From Desulfuromonadales bacterium C00003068 (GTDB taxonomy: Bacteria; Desulfobacterota; Desulfuromonadia; Desulfuromonadales; Desulfuromonadaceae), in the NCBI GenBank assembly GCA_001751155.1, contig MAXR01000109.1:1-7761 (forward strand): a stretch of DNA of 7,761 bases, written 5' to 3'. Below, in pieces: positions 1 to 5,903 of the stretch. The notes under the pieces were generated by a model. That model made no database searches. It worked only from the letters and a program-made list of their open reading frames with translations, and had not been told where the DNA came from. The position numbers were made by a program, and so were the translations under genes. Within the stretch, counting starts at the first letter, position 1; each line of letters begins with the position of its first letter.

Positions 1-184
1 TTTTCAAAGTTTACATAATATCCATTATGCGACACTGGATAGCTGAACTTACTTGCGAAGCTAAATAGACTTCATTTTGCAACTAAAAATGGATTGCTAA
101 ATTTAGTACAATATTCTGAGAGGTATACGAGTAAAGCTATGATATGATATTTGTCTTGTTAAATGGACATGACTAAGGAGATAT
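1..184. other. Upstream region of the HDOD-GGDEF gene
   Basis: This AT-rich leader shows no coding signal on either strand. A -10-like TACAAT lies at 107-112 and TATGAT-like hexamers at 138-148, but none has a good -35 at 16-18 bp, so no promoter is called. A 6-bp inverted repeat, CATAAT-ATCC-ATTATG, lies at 14-29; it is short enough to be chance. The only firm signal is the Shine-Dalgarno AAGGAG at 175-180. Confidence 0.5.
175..180 (+). promoter_or_regulatory. Ribosome binding site deciding between two adjacent ATGs
   Basis: AAGGAG lies 4 nt before the ATG at 185 and 7 nt before the ATG at 188. The 7-nt spacing is closer to the optimum, so translation may begin at 188, removing one Met. Confidence 0.7.
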
Positions 185-1732
185 ATGATGACCCCAGAAG
201 AAGTTCTTGAAATCGTACTAAATTCAGATGAATTGCCAACGCTTTCGACGGTTGCATCGCGACTCATTTCGATTACCGCTGAGGAAGATACAACGATTTC
301 AGATATAGCTTCTTTGATCTCAAAGGACATCTCCCTTTCTGCAAAAATTTTAAAAGTGGTCAACTCCTCTTTTTACAGTTTTCCGCAACAAATCGGTACC
401 ATTCAGCAAGCTTCATCTATCCTCGGAACCAATGCTGTTCGAAGTTTAGTGCTATCATTTTCTTTTTTGAAGCCGGATCAGCAAAGCAAGGACGGTTTTG
501 ATTACGCCACATTTTGGGAAAAATCACTTTTTGAAGCCGTTGCTTCGCGCATGCTGATGACTGCTGTTGAAGCTGAAGACTCAGAGGAAGGTTTTGTTGC
601 CGGATTACTGCAAAACCTAGGTGTATTAATTTTAGCCCGCGCTTTTCCTGCCGAATACAAGACGGTTGACCAACGTGTTTTTGAGGATGATGTTGATCGC
701 TGCATAGCTGAAAAAATGGCCATCGGTGCAGACCACACCTATATCGCCAGTGAAGTTGTCAAAAACTGGGGTTTCCCTGACTCATTAATAGAACCATTGC
801 GGTTTCATCACGAACCGCACAAACTCAGAACAACCGATTCTAAACTTAAACAAATCACCGAAATCGTGGCATTGTCAGGTATTCTTTCTACCGTTTATGT
901 CGCACATAAACCTGACGAAGTGGTGTCTCGCTTTAAGCTTCAAGCGAAGCGTCGTTTGTCTATAACAGATAAAAAGCTCGAAGACTTCCTTGACCGTGTC
1001 CATACTGAAGTTGAGGAAACCGCTAAATTTTTCGACATGACAATCATAAACCAAAAGTCTGTTGCCGAAGTTTTACAAATAGCTAATGCTGAATTGAGTG
1101 TGTTAAATCTTAGCTACGAACAGATGAACCGCTCGCTGGTTGAAAAAACGGTAGCACTTGAAATGTTAACCGTCGAACTAGAAAAAAAGAACAAGATCCT
1201 TGAAAAGCTTGCCAATGTTGATGGCTTAACTGAAGCCTACAATCATCGATATTTTCAAAATTTTCTTGACCGCGAAATTAAACGTGCCGATAGAAACACT
1301 TATACCTTGAGTGTTGTTATGATTGATATTGATCATTTCAAGAAGTTTAACGACACATACGGTCATCAGGTTGGTGACTATATTTTACGCCAATTTTCAG
1401 ATATTGCCCGCGAGACGTTACGTGAATACGACCTATTTGCCCGTTATGGTGGCGAAGAGTTTGTTATGGTACTGCCTGAGACAAACGCAGTGGATGCAGA
1501 GACTGTTGCTGAGAAGCTACGCAGCATTATCGCCTCACATACCTTTGAAAATGAACTTGAGACGTATCACATCACAGCCAGTTTCGGTGTTGCCGACATG
1601 ACACCCTCTGAAGACCAGTTCAGTAAGAGTGATCTGATCGGCTTTGCCGACGAAGCTCTCTATAGCGCAAAAAAGAAAGGTCGTAATCGCGTTAGTGTTT
1701 ATGCTGGGAAAAAGAAATGGTTTAACCGCTAA
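185..1732 (+). CDS. HDOD-GGDEF protein, probable diguanylate cyclase
   Basis: This probable cytoplasmic signalling protein (515 residues) should condense two GTP to cyclic-di-GMP. Residues about 14-210 form an HDOD domain: the ELPTL start, the ILKVVNSSFY helix at 65-74 and the lead-in to SLVLSFSFLK at 87-96 are typical. The HD-like metal positions look degenerate (LLQNLG at 141-146), as expected for HDOD, so this half is probably regulatory. A likely coiled coil (about 296-342) leads to a GGDEF domain with DGLT at 346-349, metal-binding D381 in MIDIDHF, and the active-site variant GGEEF at 422-426, which is compatible with catalysis. An RxxD inhibitory site (R413 to D416) lies exactly five residues before GGEEF, implying product inhibition. 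There is no signal peptide or membrane segment. It converges on the hemerythrin gene. The start could equally be 188. The domain calls are secure; the sensed signal is unknown. Confidence 0.93.
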   Translation: MMTPEEVLEIVLNSDELPTLSTVASRLISITAEEDTTISDIASLISKDISLSAKILKVVNSSFYSFPQQIGTIQQASSILGTNAVRSLVLSFSFLKPDQQSKDGFDYATFWEKSLFEAVASRMLMTAVEAEDSEEGFVAGLLQNLGVLILARAFPAEYKTVDQRVFEDDVDRCIAEKMAIGADHTYIASEVVKNWGFPDSLIEPLRFHHEPHKLRTTDSKLKQITEIVALSGILSTVYVAHKPDEVVSRFKLQAKRRLSITDKKLEDFLDRVHTEVEETAKFFDMTIINQKSVAEVLQIANAELSVLNLSYEQMNRSLVEKTVALEMLTVELEKKNKILEKLANVDGLTEAYNHRYFQNFLDREIKRADRNTYTLSVVMIDIDHFKKFNDTYGHQVGDYILRQFSDIARETLREYDLFARYGGEEFVMVLPETNAVDAETVAEKLRSIIASHTFENELETYHITASFGVADMTPSEDQFSKSDLIGFADEALYSAKKKGRNRVSVYAGKKKWFNR

Positions 1733-1746
1733 ACAGTTAAACCATT
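1704..1746 (-). terminator. Intrinsic terminator of the hemerythrin gene, inside the opposing gene
   Basis: A perfect 11-bp inverted repeat (AATGGTTTAAC at 1716-1726 and GTTAAACCATT at 1736-1746) encloses a 9-nt loop. Read on the minus strand, the stem begins 13 nt after the hemerythrin stop codon and runs straight into TTTCTTTTT (complement of 1709-1717), as in a Rho-independent terminator. The stem is AT-rich (3 GC pairs of 11), so it may be modest. Read on the plus strand it has no U-tract, so it is unlikely to end the HDOD-GGDEF transcript; the TAA of that gene (1730-1732) lies in the loop. Confidence 0.6.
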
Positions 1747-1759
1747 GATATCACCATTA

Positions 1760-2188
1760 TTAGATGGCTGGTGGCCCACAATCATAGACACTGTGTTGAA
1801 GTAAAAATGCACCAAATTTTTTATCGGTCTCAACGATATGTTCAAGCAACCATTCACGTAAAAAGCTCATCAACTCTGGCGACAATCCTGTTTTACCAGA
1901 ACTTACCTGTTGTTGAAAATCGATGATTCGATTCTTGAGTAAAATATGAGCCTGTTTGTGCTCAACAATTTCAGGATACTTATATTTATCCATATGGTGT
2001 TCTTCGTGCTCGAAATGTTTTTTGGTGTACTCAACAAGGACCGCTAAAAGCTCATTTAAGGCGTCATCACCTCTTTTTTCCCGTAATGCAGTATAGAGAT
2101 CATTAATCACCCCAACCAATGCATGATGTTCATCATCAAAAGTGGCAATCCCCACCTCATAACATTTCTTCCATTCAATGACAGCCAT
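1760..2188 (-). CDS. Bacteriohemerythrin, single-domain O2-binding protein
   Basis: The 142-residue product is a four-helix hemerythrin that should bind O2 reversibly at a non-heme di-iron centre in the cytoplasm. All seven expected ligands are visible: H21 in the DEHHAL motif, H58 and E62 (HFEHE), H77 and H81 (HKQAH), and H117 and D122 (HIVETD). The N-terminal IEW and the YP before the third ligand group are also typical, as is the length. The frame stays open upstream to 2308, but the ATG at 2188 is chosen because AAGGAGG lies 4 nt before it and the domain starts right there; the 40 extra residues would match no part of the family. The C-terminal tail YDCGPPAI extends a little past the domain. 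Roles known for the family are O2 storage, delivery or sensing; none can be chosen from the sequence. It is monocistronic, ending at a hairpin inside the convergent gene. Confidence 0.93.
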   Translation of the reverse strand: MAVIEWKKCYEVGIATFDDEHHALVGVINDLYTALREKRGDDALNELLAVLVEYTKKHFEHEEHHMDKYKYPEIVEHKQAHILLKNRIIDFQQQVSSGKTGLSPELMSFLREWLLEHIVETDKKFGAFLLQHSVYDCGPPAI

Positions 2189-2453
2189 CCACCCTCCTTC
2201 GTGTTTCTTTAAAAAATTAAGCGCAATCAGTATAACCTGTTTGCACATTCCAGCATTTAACTCGCATAAATTGCGGGAAAGCATATGCTTTATAGATTGA
2301 TTTACCAATCAACAACCGCAAGCATTCTTGTGTTGTTTCAGAGACACTCGGATGCGGATAAACAGAACGTAACACATAGATCATATTCTGTTTTCAATTC
2401 AGACATTACATTTTCTCCATAAGGTCATTAATAGAATTAAAGGAATTATTCTA
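2189..2453. promoter_or_regulatory. Hemerythrin upstream region with palindromes
   Basis: This 265-bp AT-rich gap between two minus-strand genes must hold the hemerythrin promoter. The best minus-strand -10 is TATACT (complement of 2229-2234), with no acceptable -35, which would fit an activator-dependent promoter. Two adjacent palindromes lie upstream of it: AAAGCATATGCTTT (2278-2291, perfect) and TTGATT-TACC-AATCAA (2297-2312). The second has FNR-like half-sites, but TTGAT and ATCAA are separated by 6 nt rather than the 4 of a true FNR/CRP-family box. No convincing small gene is present. Confidence 0.4.
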
Positions 2454-2457
2454 TTAA
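2428..2457. repeat. AT-rich inverted repeat at the end of the methyltransferase-like gene
   Basis: A perfect 10-bp inverted repeat (TTAATAGAAT at 2428-2437 and ATTCTATTAA at 2448-2457, 10-nt loop) overlaps the stop codon of the minus-strand gene at 2454-2456. It is nearly all AT, and on the minus strand the T-run precedes the stem instead of following it. It is therefore not a standard intrinsic terminator, although it may protect the 3' end. Confidence 0.4.
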
Positions 2458-3014
2458 AAAATGAAGGGTAAAAACATTTTCGAACTGCGTTTATACTCAA
2501 CGTATTGAGGGCCAAAAAACTTAACATTTTCCACCTCTTCCACTTTTGCCGTCAAAAACAAACTTAAACTAACAAAAGCAACAGCCCCTATTGTCTCAAA
2601 AGAGATCAACTTAAAAAAGGCTCCCCAAGCGAGCAACAGAAGTGATGTATACATCGGATGGCGAATGTAGCGGTATAGACCATCTTGAACAAGGTGTTGA
2701 GTGTTCTCAAAGGTCAAATTTTCAGGACTCGTATGACGGACCCGATGACCTCCTAAGGTGCGCAACGCTTTTAAGCCTCGTATGACTAATATGATTGAAA
2801 AAAACAAACACAACCATGACAGACTTTGTTGCAATGAAAAAGGCTGTTTAAACCAAACTGGGTGATTATGTAAAACCAGAAATGTGATCCCCTCAAAGGC
2901 AAAAAAGCGATAGAAACCATGAGAGCGTGGATTAAGAAGAGCGCGCCGTGACACAATGATGAAAAAGAGCGTTAAAATAAAAAATACAATGGTTCGAATA
3001 ATTAATGAATCCAC
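2454..3014 (-). CDS. Isoprenylcysteine carboxyl methyltransferase-like membrane protein
   Basis: This 186-residue polytopic membrane protein has hydrophobic segments near residues 4-22, 34-50, 64-80, 120-138 and 140-156. It carries the signature of the ICMT/phospholipid-methyltransferase-like family: GLYRYIRHPMY at 112-122, followed by the C-terminal EE-x-EN and FGPQYVEY segment (159-174), which in this family helps bind S-adenosylmethionine. An SAM-dependent methyl transfer at the inner membrane is likely, but the substrate is unknown, since bacteria generally lack prenylated CAAX proteins. The start is GTG: an in-frame stop lies shortly upstream, no ATG occurs between, and AAAGGGA lies about 8 nt before the GTG. 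The gene sits 35 bp downstream of the DUF423 gene on the same strand and is probably co-transcribed with it. Family confidence is high, function low. Confidence 0.85.
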   Translation of the reverse strand: MDSLIIRTIVFFILTLFFIIVSRRALLNPRSHGFYRFFAFEGITFLVLHNHPVWFKQPFSLQQSLSWLCLFFSIILVIRGLKALRTLGGHRVRHTSPENLTFENTQHLVQDGLYRYIRHPMYTSLLLLAWGAFFKLISFETIGAVAFVSLSLFLTAKVEEVENVKFFGPQYVEYKRSSKMFLPFIF

Positions 3015-3049
3015 CAGATAAGTCCCTTTATTCGTCCGTTAAGAGTTGT

Positions 3050-3427
3050 TTAGTAGTCGCTGAAATCACGAGCGGATAAACCAAATAAAATCCAGCCCCA
3101 CAAAAACGCAACACCACCAATAGGGGTAATGATGCCCAACATACGTATTTCAGTTAACACCAAGGCATATAAGCTTCCCGAAAAAAGGACGATGCCGACA
3201 AAGAACAAAAATCCAGCAGTCCTGACACGGCGGACATCTGGCCAAAGCTTAATAGACAAAGCGATAATCAATAGCGCTAGCGCATGATACATCTGATAAT
3301 CAACCGCCTTTTCCCACGTCACGAGTAGTTCAGATGTCACTTTGTAACGCAAACCATGTGCACCAAAGGCACCAAGCGCAACTGAAATAAACGCATTAAG
3401 ACTACCAAGTACGATAAACACTTTCAT
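3050..3427 (-). CDS. DUF423 family inner-membrane protein (YgdD-like)
   Basis: The product is a 125-residue protein with four predicted membrane helices (about 2-22, 44-60, 70-90 and 97-117), the usual length for DUF423. Diagnostic motifs are GAFGAHGL at 19-26, the W38-to-YQMYHALALL stretch ending at 53, LFSGSLYAL at 81-89, and TPIGG followed by FLWGW at 101-112. The biochemical role of the family is not known. The ATG at 3427 is preferred over an in-frame TTG at 3439 because GGAG (complement of 3434-3437) lies 6 nt before it. It is the first gene of a probable two-gene transcript with the methyltransferase-like gene. Confidence 0.9.
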   Translation of the reverse strand: MKVFIVLGSLNAFISVALGAFGAHGLRYKVTSELLVTWEKAVDYQMYHALALLIIALSIKLWPDVRRVRTAGFLFFVGIVLFSGSLYALVLTEIRMLGIITPIGGVAFLWGWILFGLSARDFSDY

Positions 3428-3474
3428 ACGGCTCTCCAAACAGTTGCTTTAGATATGTAAGATATATGGATAAA

Positions 3475-3503
3475 ATTATGCTTGAAACATCATGGCATTT
3501 CAA
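3475..3503 (-). promoter_or_regulatory. Sigma-70-type promoter for the DUF423/methyltransferase-like pair
   Basis: On the minus strand, -35 TTGAAA (complement of 3498-3503) and -10 CATAAT (complement of 3475-3480) are separated by exactly 17 bp, each matching consensus at 5 of 6 positions. The predicted start near 3468 gives a leader of about 40 nt to the ATG at 3427. The -35 is also the left arm of TTGAAA-N10-TTTCAA, which could be an operator. Confidence 0.6.
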
Positions 3504-3507
3504 TCAG

Positions 3508-3978
3508 TTAACGAGTTAGTGACATTAACGAAATCTCGCCCTCTTTTTTAACTTTTAAACGGGGCCGCAATGCACCGACATCGAGCTTGACAATTATTTC
3601 ATATTTAAAGTGGTCACGCTGCTTTTGGCTTAAATCGGAGAGCAAACGCAAGCTGTTGATGATATTTGCAGACGCTTCAAGAGTAACATCCCCTTCATCA
3701 TATGCTGCAATAACGGGTAGTTGATTGGAAACTCCTTCTAAAATTCGGTGTCCCTCAATCTCAATAGTATAGTGAAGCCCATCCAGTTCAAGCGCTTGAC
3801 GATTCGGATTGATTACATGCAAACCAATTTCAAATCGCGGAGCGATCCCTTGTGTTGGTAACGCTTTAAATGTTGTGACATACACCGAGGGTGTTTCATA
3901 GTCAGAATAAAACATGGTACAACCTGACAAGAATAAAGAAAAAACTAAAGTTATTCGCACAATCAGACGATAAGACAT
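3508..3978 (-). CDS. LEA type 2 (WHy-domain) lipoprotein
   Basis: The 156-residue product begins with a type II signal peptide: MSYR, a hydrophobic stretch, and the lipobox L17-S18-G19-C20. C20 would be lipidated, and Thr at +2 predicts outer-membrane sorting. The mature part is a single LEA14/WHy-like beta-sandwich, shown by the HVINPNR segment at 54-60, alternating beta-strand hydrophobics, and the YTIEIEGHRILEG segment (70-82). The family binds no known small substrate; LEA2 domains are generally linked to stress or desiccation, and bacterial lipoprotein versions are uncharacterised. The ATG at 3978 is chosen over the one at 4041 because AAAGGA lies about 6 nt before it and it places the signal peptide at the N-terminus. 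It lies 80 bp upstream of the DUF423 gene, which has its own promoter. Confidence 0.85.
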   Translation of the reverse strand: MSYRLIVRITLVFSLFLSGCTMFYSDYETPSVYVTTFKALPTQGIAPRFEIGLHVINPNRQALELDGLHYTIEIEGHRILEGVSNQLPVIAAYDEGDVTLEASANIINSLRLLSDLSQKQRDHFKYEIIVKLDVGALRPRLKVKKEGEISLMSLTR

Positions 3979-4161
3979 GATGTATCCTTTGCGAAACCGA
4001 TAAGCTGTTTGCCACAATGACAGATTAAAGCTATTGACCAACAGTGACGTTTTTATAAATATGTCAGTGATTATACCTGATTATGGAAAATCAGGGGCAG
4101 AAAAGGACACCAAAATCATTTGTCCATAAATCAATAACACTCACCACGGAGGGAGAGCGTC
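3979..4161. promoter_or_regulatory. Divergent intergenic region
   Basis: This region must drive the lipoprotein leftward and the 184-residue protein rightward. For the minus strand, a perfect TATAAT lies at 4070-4075 (complement), without a clear -35. For the plus strand, TTGACC at 4034-4039 is followed 16 bp later by TAAATA at 4056-4061, a weak candidate. A hairpin CCTGATT-ATGGAA-AATCAGG (4076-4095) would lie in the rightward leader. Promoter assignments are tentative. Confidence 0.35.
4148..4155 (+). promoter_or_regulatory. Strong ribosome binding site
   Basis: GGAGGGAG ends 6 nt before the ATG at 4162. It is the strongest plus-strand Shine-Dalgarno in the window, implying efficient translation of the first gene of the pair, in contrast to the absent site before rlmG. 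Confidence 0.7.
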
Positions 4162-4716
4162 ATGATTGACAACATCGGAACATCTTCAATTGAAAACTTC
4201 AAAGCTGAAGCACGGCAGTTATTGGAACAAAAAGTCCAACAACAAAATCCAAAAACAGACGAAACAACACCGACCGATAAGGTAACCCTTGGCAATCAAC
4301 CTATAGACGCAGGAACCTATACGGCTGCAGTTAAAGATGCTGAGCTGGGGTCAACATTCACCCTGCTTCGTGACCTGCTTGCAGCAAACTTAAAGGAACA
4401 AGGTGTTGCTACACTTGTTGCCACAGGCGATGGCGACATCAACCTTGAATCCTTAACACCTGAGGAAGCAACTAAACTCGTTAGCGATGACGGTTACTTT
4501 GGTGTTGAAAATACCGCACAGCGTATCTTTGATTTTGCTGTTGGTATGGCGGGTAACGATCCGTCACGTCTTGATGCTATCGTCTCGGGTATTGCTGATG
4601 GCTTTGCGCAGGCTGAAGAAGCTTGGGGTGGAACGCTACCTGAGATATCTTACGCAACAAAAGATGCACTTCAAACCATGCTACAAGACTGGAGCGGCCA
4701 AGAGGTCGGACTTTAA
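4162..4716 (+). CDS. Uncharacterised protein, DUF5610-like C-terminus
   Basis: This is a 184-residue soluble acidic protein with no signal peptide or membrane helix. Residues 1-25 look helical, 26-45 are a Gln/Thr/Pro-rich linker, and 60-185 are probably a folded, mostly helical domain. The C-terminal pattern (GVENTAQRIFDFAVG at 114-128, then GIADGFAQAEEAWGG at 143-157 and LPEIS to 163) resembles, from memory, the DUF5610 family found in some Gram-negative bacteria. That match could not be confirmed here, and the family's function is unknown to me. It has a strong GGAGGGAG site and ends 6 bp before rlmG, so the two are almost certainly co-transcribed and translationally coupled. It might be a partner or regulator of RlmG, or merely a neighbour. 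I assign no function. Confidence 0.8.
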   Translation: MIDNIGTSSIENFKAEARQLLEQKVQQQNPKTDETTPTDKVTLGNQPIDAGTYTAAVKDAELGSTFTLLRDLLAANLKEQGVATLVATGDGDINLESLTPEEATKLVSDDGYFGVENTAQRIFDFAVGMAGNDPSRLDAIVSGIADGFAQAEEAWGGTLPEISYATKDALQTMLQDWSGQEVGL

Positions 4717-4722
4717 CAACTG

Positions 4723-5886
4723 ATGACAGAACAACTTAAAATTAATGGCGCAACGTTTGAGCTGAACCGCTACCCCCTTCGCAACAACGATCCATTACGC
4801 GCTTGGGATGCTGCAGATGAATATATATTACACCACTTATTTGACAATCAACTTCTGGACAGTGAACAACGGGTGTTAATTGTTAACGATAGCTTTGGGG
4901 CACTCTCAGTGCCCCTTTCTCAATTTTCACCAGATATTTTTGGTGACTCATATATTTCACAACAAAGTATCCAACAAAACAACTTGCATAATATTGGCGA
5001 CACGCACACTGCTTCATTTATTGACAGCACTGAAAAGCTTGATGCAGTTTATGATGTTGTCATCTTTAAGCTGCCGAAAAACCAAGCATTACTTGAGGAT
5101 CAACTTTACAGAATTAAAAAACATATTACTGCTGAAACGATCATCATCGCAGCAGGTATGGTTAAAACTGTTCATCGCTCAACACTTCAACTTTTTGAAT
5201 CAATCATTGGCCCAACAACAACATCCTTAGCGCGTAAAAAAGCGCGGCTTGTTTTATCACACGTTGACACCGCTCTCATGGGTGACACAACCCCCTACCC
5301 TAAATCGTATCAACTTGATGACTACAACATCACAGTGGTTAATCATGCCAATGTTTTTTCACGGCAAAAGTTAGATATTGGTACCCGCTTTTTTCTAGAG
5401 AATATGCCTAGTAATTCCAACGCTAAAGATGTTGTTGATTTAGGCTGTGGCAATGGTTTGCTCGGGGTAGTTTATGCGTTGAAAAACCCTGGGACGCAAC
5501 TGAAGTTTATCGATGAATCGTATATGGCCGTTGCTTCGGCGCGCACTAACTATGAACATGCGCTAGATACGTGTGACAATGGTGAAAAAGGCTCTGCCGA
5601 GTTTTTTGTCACCGACTGCTTAACTGACATTGAAACAAACTCAATTGATCTCATCTTAAACAACCCTCCGTTTCATCAAAACACCGCTGTCGGTGATCAT
5701 GTCGCATGGCAGATGTTCACGGAATCAAAAAAAGTTCTCCGCAACAATGGAGAACTTTGGGTGATTGGAAATCGTCATTTGGGCTACCACACGAAGCTTA
5801 AACGCTTATTTGGTAACTGTGAAACCGTTGCCAGCAATCAGAAGTTTGTTTTATTGAAAGCTCGTAAGCGATTTTCACACCACTAA
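4723..5886 (+). CDS. rlmG: 23S rRNA (guanine-1835-N2)-methyltransferase
   Basis: RlmG (YgjO) transfers a methyl group from SAM to N2 of G1835 (E. coli numbering) of 23S rRNA. The 387-residue product is close to the roughly 378 of E. coli and has the two tandem methyltransferase folds of the RsmC/RlmG group. The N-terminal fold (about 10-185) has lost the SAM motif but keeps AWDAADEYIL (27-36) and GDSYIS (74-79). The C-terminal catalytic fold has the SAM-binding DLGCGNG at 239-245, FIDES at 262-266 and the substrate motif NPPFHQ at 314-319. HANVFSR (208-214) and the GPTTTSLA segment are also shared with E. coli RlmG as I recall it. There is no Shine-Dalgarno at normal spacing; the ATG is 6 bp after the preceding stop, so translational coupling is likely. 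Two strong stem-loops lie within the coding sequence. Confidence 0.92.
   Translation: MTEQLKINGATFELNRYPLRNNDPLRAWDAADEYILHHLFDNQLLDSEQRVLIVNDSFGALSVPLSQFSPDIFGDSYISQQSIQQNNLHNIGDTHTASFIDSTEKLDAVYDVVIFKLPKNQALLEDQLYRIKKHITAETIIIAAGMVKTVHRSTLQLFESIIGPTTTSLARKKARLVLSHVDTALMGDTTPYPKSYQLDDYNITVVNHANVFSRQKLDIGTRFFLENMPSNSNAKDVVDLGCGNGLLGVVYALKNPGTQLKFIDESYMAVASARTNYEHALDTCDNGEKGSAEFFVTDCLTDIETNSIDLILNNPPFHQNTAVGDHVAWQMFTESKKVLRNNGELWVIGNRHLGYHTKLKRLFGNCETVASNQKFVLLKARKRFSHH
4897..4920 (+). terminator. GC-rich stem-loop with short U-run inside rlmG
   Basis: GGGGCACT (4897-4904), loop CTC, and AGTGCCCC (4908-4915) form a perfect 8-bp stem with 6 GC pairs, followed by TTTCT and then CAATTTTC. This resembles an intrinsic terminator or attenuator about 175 nt into rlmG, but the U-run is interrupted and the codons match a conserved protein region (FGALSVPLS). 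It may therefore be incidental. Confidence 0.35.
5727..5758 (-). terminator. Antisense intrinsic terminator inside rlmG
   Basis: AAAGTTCTCC (5731-5740) and GGAGAACTTT (5749-5758) form a perfect 10-bp stem with an 8-nt loop. Read on the minus strand, the stem ends in seven Ts (complement of 5727-5733), the textbook layout of a Rho-independent terminator. It lies 145 nt beyond the stop of the convergent hydrolase gene and would end that transcript after it has run antisense to the end of rlmG. No better terminator is seen in the 17-bp gap between the two genes. Confidence 0.55.
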
Positions 5887-5903
5887 AGTAGAGGTTGATA
5901 AGA

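Noticed and set aside
502..738. Minus-strand open frame inside the HDOD-GGDEF gene
   Set aside because: It lies wholly antisense to a well-supported domain, has no ribosome site and resembles no protein family.
2189..2308. 40-residue N-terminal extension of the hemerythrin from an ATG at 2308
   Set aside because: AAGGAGG directly precedes the internal ATG at 2188, where the family begins, and the extension resembles no known part of a hemerythrin.
2297..2312. Canonical FNR/CRP-family box upstream of the hemerythrin gene
   Set aside because: The half-sites TTGAT and ATCAA are 6 nt apart; the true consensus needs 4, which puts the half-sites on a different helical face.
2428..2457. Intrinsic terminator for the methyltransferase-like gene
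   Set aside because: The stem is almost pure AT and, in the direction of transcription, the T-run precedes it; no U-tract follows.
3979..4041. Longer lipoprotein starting at 4041
   Set aside because: It would bury the type II signal peptide 21 residues inside the protein; the ATG at 3978 has a good ribosome site.
4880..5230. Second plus-strand frame overlapping rlmG
   Set aside because: rlmG matches its family across this whole stretch; the alternative frame lacks a start signal and any recognisable motif.
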